NCBI GenBank assembly: GCA_018268055.1
Contig: JAFDXF010000093.1
Coordinates: forward strand, 62,001 to 126,000
DNA from: Bacteroidota bacterium
Lineage (GTDB): Bacteria > Bacteroidota > Bacteroidia > Chitinophagales > Chitinophagaceae
Reading direction: 5' to 3'
Length of the DNA: 64,000 nt
Shown here: one piece after another, positions 47,658 to 57,842 of the stretch
How the letters are laid out: each line of letters begins with the position of its first letter
Numbering within the stretch: position 1 is the stretch's first letter
Position numbers and translations under genes: made by a program
Notes under the pieces: generated by a model
Databases searched by the model: none
What the model was told of the DNA's origin: nothing
Seen by the model: the letters and a program-made list of their open reading frames with translations, nothing else

Positions 47658-49583
47658 ATGAAGTATAATCGCTCAATATTAATGTGGGTGCTTTTTGCCA
47701 TTAACATTGATAATCTCAATGCACAAACTTACGACCCAACGAAAGTCAATAAAAAAGCGAAAGGCTATTTCACTCAGGCTATGCAGCGCTTTGATGAAGG
47801 GAATATAATTCTTGCAACGGGTTTATTACAACAAGCAATTGAGCATGACAAAAATTATGCTGAAGCCTATCTTGCATTAGGCAGTATTTACAATCGTTTA
47901 AAGAATTATAAAAACAGTGCTGCAAATTTCGAAAAAGCATTTGCCATTGATTCTGCATTTGGTTTCGATTATCGCTCGCAGTATGCAACGCAATTAGCAG
48001 GAATGGGAGCATTTGAAAAAGCGCTTGACATTGTAAATGATATTTTAGCAAAAAAACCACCGAAACAATCTGCTGCACTAAGCGCATTGCAAAAAAAACA
48101 ACAGTCTTATCAATTTGCTGTTGATTATGCAAAAACACATCCAATAGCGAATTATGTTTTTGCACCAAAAAATTTAGGAATCAATATCAATTCATCAGCA
48201 CTTGAATATTTACCAAGTCTGTCTGTTGATGGCAATGAATTGATTTTTACAAGAAGGTCTGAAAGTCATGATGAAGATTTTTATGTTTCCAAAAAAATAA
48301 ATGGTGAATGGAGTCCTGCTCAACCCGCAGAAGGCAATATCAATACACCACAAAACGAAGCAGCATTGACACTTTCTGCGGATGGGCAATGGATGGTTTA
48401 TTCCGCCAGTGGAAGAAAAGACAGCTATGGCAACTACGATTTATACATGGCTCAGAAAACACCTGAAGGATGGGTGGACACGTATCATTTTGGATTAGGC
48501 ATCAATAGCGATCAATGGGAATCACAACCATCTCTTTCGCCCGATAGAAAAGATTTATACTTTGCCAGTAGACGACCGGGTGGCTATGGCGGTATTGACA
48601 TATATGTTTGTCATCTGCAGCCAAATGGATATTATAGCCAACCGGAAAATCTGGGGCCAAATATCAATACTCCGGGTGATGATCAATGTCCTTTTATACA
48701 TGCCGATAATCAAACATTGTATTTTACTTCCAATGGATTGCCCGGATATGGCGATGATGATTTATTTGTAGTAAGAAAACTACCAAATGGCGAATGGGGC
48801 AAGGCGGAAAATTTAGGTTACCCCATTAATACTATTGAGAAAGAAGGTACTATGTGTATCGCTACTGATGGCAAAACTGCCTATTTTGCTTCTGACAGAA
48901 CAGATAGTAAAGGCGGATTGGATATATACACTTTTGAATTAAGAGAAGATGTAAGACCGATAAAAACTCTTTGGGTAAAAGGTAAAATCACTGATGCAAA
49001 AACAAATCTACCCGTAAAGTCAACTGTTGAACTAACGAACATAGCGAACAAACAAGTTATCTCCAATATTCAAACCGATGAGGATGGAAGCTATTTTATG
49101 ACCTTGCCGGTGGGAAAAGATTATGCATTTAATGTAAACAGTAAGGGTTATTTATTTTACTCTGACAATTTCTTAATGGCAGGCCATTCGCCGGATTCCA
49201 CATACCAAAAAAACATTGCATTGCAACCTGTAAAAAACAATGCAAGTATTGTGCTTAAAAATATTTTCTTTGAAGTAAACAAATATGAGTTAAAATCTGA
49301 ATCACAAACAGAGCTTGACAGGTTAGTGCAATTGCTCAATGAAAACCCTGCACTCAAAATTGAAATAAGCGGATATACTGATAATGTAGGCAAGCCATCG
49401 GATAATCTTTTATTGAGTAATAACAGAGCAAAAGCAGTAGTAAATTATTTAATCAGTAAAAAAATTGTTGCAACAAGACTTGTAGCAAAAGGTTATGGCG
49501 AAGCAAATCCAATTGGGGACAACAAAACAGAAGAAGGCAGAGCAACTAATAGGCGAACAGAAATGAAAATTATCAGTCAATAG
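47658..49583 (+). CDS. OmpA-family protein with TPR, PD40 propeller and regulatory domain (PorE-like order)
   Basis: A 641-aa exported protein (signal peptide ending NLNAQ, no lipobox Cys). Domain order: TPR repeats (about residues 28-140), WD40-like PD40 beta-propeller repeats (about 170-425; recurrent NGNELIFTRRS, DRKDLYFASRRPGGYGGIDIYV, DGKTAYFASDRTDSKGGLDIYT), a carboxypeptidase-regulatory-like domain (about 440-515), and an OmpA peptidoglycan-binding domain (about 530-641, NIFFEVNKYELKSES...SGYTDNVG...NRRTEMKII). This order is that of PorE, which anchors the type IX secretion core to peptidoglycan, but PorE is a lipoprotein, so orthology is not certain. Confidence 0.85.
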   Translation: MKYNRSILMWVLFAINIDNLNAQTYDPTKVNKKAKGYFTQAMQRFDEGNIILATGLLQQAIEHDKNYAEAYLALGSIYNRLKNYKNSAANFEKAFAIDSAFGFDYRSQYATQLAGMGAFEKALDIVNDILAKKPPKQSAALSALQKKQQSYQFAVDYAKTHPIANYVFAPKNLGININSSALEYLPSLSVDGNELIFTRRSESHDEDFYVSKKINGEWSPAQPAEGNINTPQNEAALTLSADGQWMVYSASGRKDSYGNYDLYMAQKTPEGWVDTYHFGLGINSDQWESQPSLSPDRKDLYFASRRPGGYGGIDIYVCHLQPNGYYSQPENLGPNINTPGDDQCPFIHADNQTLYFTSNGLPGYGDDDLFVVRKLPNGEWGKAENLGYPINTIEKEGTMCIATDGKTAYFASDRTDSKGGLDIYTFELREDVRPIKTLWVKGKITDAKTNLPVKSTVELTNIANKQVISNIQTDEDGSYFMTLPVGKDYAFNVNSKGYLFYSDNFLMAGHSPDSTYQKNIALQPVKNNASIVLKNIFFEVNKYELKSESQTELDRLVQLLNENPALKIEISGYTDNVGKPSDNLLLSNNRAKAVVNYLISKKIVATRLVAKGYGEANPIGDNKTEEGRATNRRTEMKIISQ

Positions 49584-49601
49584 TTTTTCATTTGTTCCAT
49601 T

Positions 49602-49609
49602 TATATTTG
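49602..49609 (+). promoter_or_regulatory. -7 box TATATTTG upstream of dprA
   Basis: An exact TAnnTTTG match between the OmpA-family gene and dprA, 22 nt before the dprA ATG. Confidence 0.5.
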
Positions 49610-49631
49610 AGTTTTACCTGAAATAAAAACT

Positions 49632-50732
49632 ATGCATCCAGACCTGCTTTATCAAATAGCGCTGACCCAAATTCCTAATATTGGACCGGTACAGGCAAAA
49701 ATATTATTGCAGCATTGCGAAGCAGAAGAAATATTTCATGCCAAAAAACAGTTTTTAGAAAAGATTGATGGCATAGGGCCGGTAAGAGCAGCATCTATTA
49801 CAAGTTTCAAAGATTTTTCAAAAGCAGAAGAAGAGATTGCATTTATTGAAAAATATAAAATCAAACCACTGTTCATATCGGATAAAGATTATCCTAAAAG
49901 ATTATTGAATTGCTACGACTCTCCTACGCTGCTCTATTACAAAGGAGAGGCGGATTTGAATGCAATGCAAATCGTTTCCATCATTGGCACAAGAACAAAT
50001 ACAGATTATGCAAAGCAATTCGTTGAAAAAATAGTAAAAGAATTAGCCGCACAAAAAATAATTGTTGTAAGTGGGTTAGCGTATGGGGTGGATGCATTAG
50101 CGCATAAAGCATCTTTAAAATTTAAAACGCCCACTATTGGTGTATTGGCGCATGGTTTAGATCAAGTTTATCCCGCAGAACATTCGGGAATGGCAAAAGA
50201 TATGATCAAAAATGAAGGTGGTTTACTTACAGAATTTTCTAGTAAAACAAAACCGGATAAGCATAATTTTCCGAGTAGAAATAGAATTGTGGCAGGAATG
50301 AGCGATGCTACCATCGTTGTAGAAACGGGAATGAAAGGTGGTAGCATGATTACTGCAGAACTAGCCAATGGATATAATAAAGATGTTTTTGCACTGCCCG
50401 GAAAAACCACAGATGCAAAAAGTGTGGGCTGCAATTATTTAATCAAAAGCAATAAAGCAATTTTGCTAACAGATACAGCACAGTTATTGCAAGCAATGGG
50501 CTGGGCTATAGATACTAAAAAGACTAAAAAAACACAACGTGAACTTTTTATAGAGCTTACCCCTGACGAAAAAATTATTGTACATATTCTAAAAGAAATT
50601 GACGCTGTACACATTGATGAGATAAACCTAAAAAGCGGACTTAGCAGCGGATCTATTGCGGCAGCCATACTAAATTTAGAATTACAAAACGTGGTAGTAT
50701 CTTTACCCGGAAAATTATATAAACTATCGTAA
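49632..50732 (+). CDS. dprA: DNA-processing protein DprA
   Basis: DprA binds incoming single-stranded DNA and loads RecA during natural transformation. It has 366 aa. Helix-hairpin-helix segments cover residues about 1-60 (IPNIGPVQAKILL, IDGIGPVRAASI). The Rossmann-like core (about 65-285) has SIIGTRTNTDYA, VVSGLAYGVDALAH, GVLAHGLDQVYP and the FPSRNRIVAGMS motif. A winged-helix DML1-like C-terminus (about 300-366) ends VSLPGKLYKLS. A normal chromosomal gene with its own promoter box. Confidence 0.96.
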   Translation: MHPDLLYQIALTQIPNIGPVQAKILLQHCEAEEIFHAKKQFLEKIDGIGPVRAASITSFKDFSKAEEEIAFIEKYKIKPLFISDKDYPKRLLNCYDSPTLLYYKGEADLNAMQIVSIIGTRTNTDYAKQFVEKIVKELAAQKIIVVSGLAYGVDALAHKASLKFKTPTIGVLAHGLDQVYPAEHSGMAKDMIKNEGGLLTEFSSKTKPDKHNFPSRNRIVAGMSDATIVVETGMKGGSMITAELANGYNKDVFALPGKTTDAKSVGCNYLIKSNKAILLTDTAQLLQAMGWAIDTKKTKKTQRELFIELTPDEKIIVHILKEIDAVHIDEINLKSGLSSGSIAAAILNLELQNVVVSLPGKLYKLS

Positions 50733-50796
50733 AAATATAAAATTGAAAGCCTCGTTATATAATCACTACCCTTATTTCCGGTCATAAATTATTATT

Positions 50797-52833
50797 TTGA
50801 AAATATCTACAACATATAAAATAATTTCTCTTCTAATAGTTAGCCTATTTTTTTCTACACAAATTTTTGCACAAGCCTGCACTACTATTGGCCAAACACC
50901 TGCTACTGCATTTCCGGTTTGCGGCACTACAGTATTTCATCAAAGTACTGTACCACTTTGCTCTACCAATGATATTTTTGTTCCGGGTTGCTCCGGTGAT
51001 GGTGCATTGTATCAAAATAAAAATCCATTTTATTACAGATTCACTTGTTATGTGGCAGGCACATTAGGATTTTTAATTAAACCTCTTGCTGCCAATGAAG
51101 ATTATGACTGGCAACTTTATGATATAACCGGACATAATCCCAATGATATATTCACCGATCGCTCATTAGTAGTCACAGGTAACTGGGCCGGCTCTTATGG
51201 GAATACAGGAACATCTGCTTCAGGAGTGAATTATATTCAATGCGCTTCCAGCCCTGCTGATAATAAGCCCACATTTGCTGCAATGCCCAACCTTATTGTT
51301 GGTCATGAATATCTTTTAATGATCAGTCACTTCACAGACGGGCAAAGTGGTTATGATTTATCATTTGGCGGAGGCTCGGCAGTAATCACAGATCCTACAG
51401 AGCCTCATTTACAAAAAGCAGAAGTAAGTTGTGATGGCACAGTTATTACATTGACATTAAATAAAAAAATGCGTTGCAACAGTATCACATCAAACGGAAG
51501 TGATTTTATTCTTGCACCTGCATCGGCAACAATAGTATCAGCCGTTACAGACTCTTGTAATTTTGGCTTTGTATTTGGAAAAGTAACACTTACTTTATCT
51601 AATCCATTACCTGCCGGCAATTATCAATTAGTAGCGGTAAATGGCTCCGATGGAAATACATTAAAAGACAATTGTGATAGAACAATACCGGTGAACGAAC
51701 AAACGCCCTTTAAATACACACCGCCGCAACCGATAAAAGCAGATAGTATTGGTAGAATGAAATGCGCACCCGACTCCATCGTAGTGTATTATCCTAAAAA
51801 AATTAAATGCTCTACTATTCCTGCCAATGGAAGTGATTTTATTGTAACAGGACCAACAACAGTAAATGTAGTAAGTGCAGGCGGTCAAAATTGTCAGAAT
51901 GATTTAACTGATGCAATTGTAATAAAATTTGCAACGCCGATTTTTACAAAAGGCACTTACAATTTATTAATAAGTCCGGGGCTTGGAGGAAATCCTATTT
52001 ATGATTTATGCGGTCAACCCATTCTTCCTCAAATATTAAGTTTCGCAACAGTAGATACTGTAAATGCTGATTTCACTTTCACAAACAATATGGGTTGCCG
52101 CCAAGACACACTTCGTTTTTCACACAATGGTGCGCATGATGTAAACTTCTGGCAATGGAATTTTAATAACGGCCCATCAATATTTGCACAAGCTACAACC
52201 CAATTATTTCCGGCTACAAGTAATAATACAGCTACGCTTACAGTAAGTAATGGCGTATGCAGTGATACAATTACGCAAACCATCAAATTAGACAATGAAG
52301 TAATTGCAGATTTTGAAATGGATAGAAATATTTGTCCCGAAGATCCACTCAAAGTAACCAACAAATCTGTTGGACAAATTGATCTTTGGAAATGGACTTA
52401 CGATGTTTTGGGTAGTAGCAATTTGAAAGATCCACCTCCATTTTTATTTCCTACAATAAATCGTGAAGCCTATTACACTGTAAAATTAGTTGCCGCGAAC
52501 ACTGCATTAAACTGCAAAGACAGTGCTCGTAAAACTTTAACTGTTTTAGATTTTTGTTTGATTGATGTACCAACTGCTTTCACTCCCAACAATGATGGAC
52601 TGAATGATAAATTCTGGCCACATAATGCGATCAAAGCGGAGAATCTTGTTTTCAAAGTATATAATCGTTGGGGGCAATTGGTATTTCAATCTCAAACATG
52701 GCAGGATAAATGGGATGGAACTTTTAATGGTGTGCCACAGCCTGCAGGTGTATATGTATGGATGCTGAGTTACACACATCGTGACACGCAGCAGAAAGTG
52801 TTTAAAAAAGGAACTGTGACGTTGATAAGATAA
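50797..52833 (+). CDS. Secreted PKD protein with CHU_C type B sorting domain, TTG start
   Basis: A 678-aa exported protein. The signal peptide (MKISTTYKIISLLIVSLFFSTQIFAQ) begins at a TTG at 50797, with no ATG nearby. The order is an N-terminal CUB-like or jelly-roll region (about residues 27-195), two Ig-like/SbsA-type repeats (about 205-425, KMRCNSITSNGSDFIL and KIKCSTIPANGSDFIV are parallel), a PKD-like region (about 430-580), and a CHU_C gliding-motility-associated C-terminal domain (about 592-678, PTAFTPNNDGLND...VYNRWGQLVF...KGTVTLIR). CHU_C directs export by the type IX system in the type B manner. It is likely surface or secreted adhesin-like material; the ligand is unknown. Confidence 0.9.
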   Translation: MKISTTYKIISLLIVSLFFSTQIFAQACTTIGQTPATAFPVCGTTVFHQSTVPLCSTNDIFVPGCSGDGALYQNKNPFYYRFTCYVAGTLGFLIKPLAANEDYDWQLYDITGHNPNDIFTDRSLVVTGNWAGSYGNTGTSASGVNYIQCASSPADNKPTFAAMPNLIVGHEYLLMISHFTDGQSGYDLSFGGGSAVITDPTEPHLQKAEVSCDGTVITLTLNKKMRCNSITSNGSDFILAPASATIVSAVTDSCNFGFVFGKVTLTLSNPLPAGNYQLVAVNGSDGNTLKDNCDRTIPVNEQTPFKYTPPQPIKADSIGRMKCAPDSIVVYYPKKIKCSTIPANGSDFIVTGPTTVNVVSAGGQNCQNDLTDAIVIKFATPIFTKGTYNLLISPGLGGNPIYDLCGQPILPQILSFATVDTVNADFTFTNNMGCRQDTLRFSHNGAHDVNFWQWNFNNGPSIFAQATTQLFPATSNNTATLTVSNGVCSDTITQTIKLDNEVIADFEMDRNICPEDPLKVTNKSVGQIDLWKWTYDVLGSSNLKDPPPFLFPTINREAYYTVKLVAANTALNCKDSARKTLTVLDFCLIDVPTAFTPNNDGLNDKFWPHNAIKAENLVFKVYNRWGQLVFQSQTWQDKWDGTFNGVPQPAGVYVWMLSYTHRDTQQKVFKKGTVTLIR

Positions 52834-52839
52834 GAATAG

Positions 52840-54378
<1,539 letters not shown>

Positions 54379-54396
54379 TTTTGAGTTATTCAAATC

Positions 54397-54437
54397 AAAC
54401 AGCCAATGAAAATAAATAATAGCTCATTGGCTGTTTT
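54397..54437. terminator. Hairpin between convergent guaB and tonB
   Basis: AAACAGCCAATGA (54397-54409) and TCATTGGCTGTTT (54424-54436) form a perfect 13-bp stem over a 14-nt AT loop. Short T-runs flank it in both directions, so it probably ends both convergent transcripts. Confidence 0.8.
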
Positions 54438-54454
54438 AGTAGGCTATAAAGTAG

Positions 54455-55282
54455 TTATCCTTCATCCGGCACAACAAAAGTTATTTTTTGTGTCATAACA
54501 GCCCTTAGTTTTACTCCATTCTGAACCGGCGCTTCCCATTTTGAACTTGCTTTTTTAATTACACGAATTGCTTCTTGTTCCATACCAAAGCCCTGATTGC
54601 TTAATGCCTCGGTTGAAATAATATTTCCATTTTCATCTATCATAAACCTAATAACAACAGTATATCTTCCTGCTGACGCATTATTTGAAACAGGGATTTC
54701 TGGATTAAGATTTTTTTCTAAAAATTGAGTCCAGCTTCCCGAAAATTTTGCCGGAACTTCAACAGGAATAAATTTATCAGGCTCTTTCGTTACAGGCTCG
54801 TCTATAACACCTTTCCCTTCACCAATATTTGCACTTTCATTCTTTATCGGAACATCTGTAGGATCTACGCCATCCACATTTTTATCACTGATATTTCCCT
54901 TGCCCACTTCATCCATTGTTGGTGGAGGATTATTCAATATATCTTTATTCACTAATTTAAAATCAGTATATGCAATTTCACGTTGTTGTGGCGCTTCAGG
55001 TTGTTTAGGTTTTTCGGGTTCGATTATTTTTTCAGGTTCTTTGTTATTCAAATCACTTATTGTCACTTCACTACCCATTCTGTAAGATATGTTGGTATTT
55101 TTAGTTTTGCTAGCCAATAAAATTCCACTAATCGCTGCAAGAATAATCAGGCTTGTAGTCATCAACGCTTTATTAATTCTTCTTGAATATGTTTTGCGTA
55201 GCATATAAGCGCCATATTCTTTATTACGTCCTTCAAAAATAATATCTAATAAATCGGAAGTTAAAATTTGATTGGTTTGCAT
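54455..55282 (-). CDS. tonB: Energy transducer TonB
   Basis: A 275-aa TonB protein. A cytoplasmic N-terminus (about 36 residues, LLDIIFEGRNKEYGAYMLRKTYSRR is a Bacteroidota hallmark) precedes one membrane helix (about 38-60, ALMTTSLIILAAISGILLAS). A Pro/Glu/Lys-rich periplasmic spacer (about 80-105, IEPEKPKQPEAPQQ) leads to the C-terminal TonB domain (about 185-275, GRYTVVIRFMIDENGNI, GFGMEQEAIRVIKKASSKW). It couples proton-motive force to TonB-dependent transporters such as the SusC protein in this window. exbBD are not adjacent. Confidence 0.93.
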   Translation of the reverse strand: MQTNQILTSDLLDIIFEGRNKEYGAYMLRKTYSRRINKALMTTSLIILAAISGILLASKTKNTNISYRMGSEVTISDLNNKEPEKIIEPEKPKQPEAPQQREIAYTDFKLVNKDILNNPPPTMDEVGKGNISDKNVDGVDPTDVPIKNESANIGEGKGVIDEPVTKEPDKFIPVEVPAKFSGSWTQFLEKNLNPEIPVSNNASAGRYTVVIRFMIDENGNIISTEALSNQGFGMEQEAIRVIKKASSKWEAPVQNGVKLRAVMTQKITFVVPDEG

Positions 55283-55387
55283 AGCAGTTGTGTTTATTAT
55301 TCAGATACAGTTTGCATAGCTTTCCACAAAACTTTATTTTTATGGAAATTTTCATGACTTGCATCGTCAACATTTAAAATTCATAGC

Positions 55388-56986
55388 TTGAAAAAATACA
55401 AAAATCTATCCTTAGCTATTACAAGTGGATTGTTACTTTGGGTTGCTTGGCCGGTATCGCCGCTTACTTCTTTAATTTTTGTGGCATTTGTGCCATTGTT
55501 ATGGATTGAGTCCTCAATAAAAAATAGAAAAATATTTTTTGGCCTTACTTACATCACAATGTTTGTTTGGAATGTTGCGGCCACTTGGTGGATTTGGAAT
55601 GCATCAGCACCCGGTGCTGTGGCAGCATTTTTTGCAAATAGTTTTTTAATGTGCCTTCCATGGTTGGGCTTCACGATTGTAAAAAAATGGAAAGGTGAAA
55701 TAATCGGTTACCTCTCATTGATTTCGTTTTGGATGTGTTTTGAATTTATTCATTTACACGATTGGGGTTTAAGTTGGCCATGGCTCACATTGGGAAATGT
55801 ATTTGCAACGCATACCGAATGGATACAATGGTATGAATATACCGGTGTAAGTGGCGGAAGCCTTTGGGTATTACTCAGCAATGTATTGATATTTGCCCTT
55901 TTAAAAGAATACAAAGAAAACGGAAGGACAAAAAAATATTTTATAGAAATGGGTAGTTTGTTGATTATTCTAATTGCTCCCGTTCTTATATCTAAATCAT
56001 TTTCAACTAAAATCAAAGGCGAACAATCAAATACGGGCAACATAGTAGTAGTACAGCCCAATATTGATCCTTATACAAAAGTTTCGGAAGAAACAGGTTC
56101 ATTTGAATGGCAGTTAAATCGTTTAATTGAAACAAGTGAAAAAGAAATAGACAACAATACAGTATTAGTGGTGTGGCCGGAAACTGCATTATACACTCCT
56201 TCCGGAATACAAGAAGAAACATTAAAGAAGAATTTATTTCTCGGACCTTTTTGGTCATTTCTTGAAAGAAATCCACCAATATCTTTGTTCACCGGAATTG
56301 AAAGCTTCAACGTATTTGATCAAAAAACAAAATATGCTGAAGCAATGTTTGGAAAATTTGTGGAAACATACAATGGTGCAATGTTAGTAGATAGTAGTGG
56401 AGCTTCAGCATTTTATCACAAGAGCATGTTAGTGCCCGGGGTAGAAACGCTTCCGTGGTTTTTAAAATTTTTAAGTAGTTGGTTTGAAAAATTTGGTGGC
56501 ACCACTGCCGGTTATGCCAAACAAGATGAACGAACTGCCTTGAACGAAAAGCACGGTTATAAAATTGCTCCTGCTATTTGTTATGAAAGTATCTATGGTG
56601 CTTTCATGAGTAAATACATAAAAAATGGAGCCAACCTCATTTGTATTATTACCAATGATGGCTGGTGGAAAAACACACCCGGACATGAGCAACATGAAAG
56701 CTATGCACGACTCCGTGCAATCGAAACAAGAACATGGGTAGCAAGAAGTGCCAATACCGGCATCAGTTGCTTTATTGATCAATTTGGAAATGTAATAGAT
56801 TCACAGCCTTACAATACCCGTGCGGCAATCAAGTTTCCGGTTCCGATTGTTAATCACGCACCAACATTTTATGTACGACATCCTGATGTATTATTTGAGA
56901 TAATGACAGGCATCAGTATCATTTTATTTCTTTGGATTACCTATTTAAAAATTGCAGAAAAATGGTTTAGAAAAAAGAGAATTTAA
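55388..56986 (+). CDS. lnt: Apolipoprotein N-acyltransferase Lnt, TTG start
   Basis: Lnt attaches the third acyl chain to the N-terminal Cys of lipoproteins in the inner membrane. It has 532 aa, starting at a TTG at 55388 because no ATG occurs for about 57 codons and the first helix (NLSLAITSGLLLWVAWPVS) is needed. Several membrane helices lie in residues 1-210, followed by the nitrilase-like periplasmic domain. The catalytic triad is complete: E265 (VWPETALY), K345 (YHKSMLVPG) and C398 (PAICYESIYG). A C-terminal membrane helix follows (IMTGISIILFLWITYL). The hydrolase gene follows at 5 nt. Confidence 0.95.
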   Translation: MKKYKNLSLAITSGLLLWVAWPVSPLTSLIFVAFVPLLWIESSIKNRKIFFGLTYITMFVWNVAATWWIWNASAPGAVAAFFANSFLMCLPWLGFTIVKKWKGEIIGYLSLISFWMCFEFIHLHDWGLSWPWLTLGNVFATHTEWIQWYEYTGVSGGSLWVLLSNVLIFALLKEYKENGRTKKYFIEMGSLLIILIAPVLISKSFSTKIKGEQSNTGNIVVVQPNIDPYTKVSEETGSFEWQLNRLIETSEKEIDNNTVLVVWPETALYTPSGIQEETLKKNLFLGPFWSFLERNPPISLFTGIESFNVFDQKTKYAEAMFGKFVETYNGAMLVDSSGASAFYHKSMLVPGVETLPWFLKFLSSWFEKFGGTTAGYAKQDERTALNEKHGYKIAPAICYESIYGAFMSKYIKNGANLICIITNDGWWKNTPGHEQHESYARLRAIETRTWVARSANTGISCFIDQFGNVIDSQPYNTRAAIKFPVPIVNHAPTFYVRHPDVLFEIMTGISIILFLWITYLKIAEKWFRKKRI

Positions 56987-56991
56987 CATCA

Positions 56992-57804
56992 ATGATGAAA
57001 ATGGATAAGACAATAACATTCCAATCTAAAAAAATATTCTATCGCATCTCAGGAAGTGGTTCTCCAGTAGTGCTTTTGCATGGTTTTGGAGAAGATCATC
57101 GAGTGTGGGATGAAATGGTTCAATATTTAGAAAAGAGTTTTTTAATCATTACACCTGATTTGCCCGGTAGTGGAAATTCTGAAATGCTTGAAGAGACAAG
57201 TATGGAAAGTATGGCCGATGCAATCAATCATATTTGCAAAGAAGAAAAACTTGAAAATTTCCAAATCATCGGTCATAGTATGGGTGGTTATATCACCTTA
57301 GCATTTGCAGAGCAATATGAAAAAAATATTGCCGGTTTTGGCCTATTTCATTCTACGGCTTATGCTGATAGTGATGAAAAAAAAGAAACACGAAAAAAGG
57401 GAATTGAATTTATTAAAACTCATGGAGCCTTTGATTTTATCAAAGCTATTACACCTAATTTGTTTACAGAGACAAACAGAACAGAAAAATCTTCAGAAAT
57501 AAATTCATTCATTGCGCAACAACGCAATTTTAAACCCGAAGCACTCGTTTCTTATTATGAGGCTATGATGCAAAGGCCGGATAGAACAAATGTTTTAAAA
57601 AATACAAAAAAAACTGTACTTTTTATTATGGGAAAATACGATGCAGTAGCTCCGTTAAACGATGTACTTCAACAATGCCATCTTCCGGAAATATCGTACA
57701 TTCACATCCTCGAAAAATCTGCTCACATGGGTATGATTGAAGAAAAAGAAAAGAGTAAAGAGATTTTGAAGATTTTTTTGACAGAAACAAATAAAAAAAA
57801 TTGA
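56992..57804 (+). CDS. Alpha/beta-fold hydrolase
   Basis: A 270-aa cytoplasmic alpha/beta hydrolase. The oxyanion HG motif is VVLLHGFGEDH, the nucleophile elbow is GHS96MGG, and the acid and base are D217 (MGKYDAVAP) and H245 (KSAHMGM), a complete triad. A cap domain lies about residues 125-195. The 5-nt spacing after lnt suggests one transcript. The substrate cannot be told from sequence; it could be an esterase or a related C-C or C-N hydrolase. Confidence 0.9.
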   Translation: MMKMDKTITFQSKKIFYRISGSGSPVVLLHGFGEDHRVWDEMVQYLEKSFLIITPDLPGSGNSEMLEETSMESMADAINHICKEEKLENFQIIGHSMGGYITLAFAEQYEKNIAGFGLFHSTAYADSDEKKETRKKGIEFIKTHGAFDFIKAITPNLFTETNRTEKSSEINSFIAQQRNFKPEALVSYYEAMMQRPDRTNVLKNTKKTVLFIMGKYDAVAPLNDVLQQCHLPEISYIHILEKSAHMGMIEEKEKSKEILKIFLTETNKKN

Positions 57805-57842
57805 AACAACCTATTCAGTAGTTTGTTGTAGATCTAACCACT

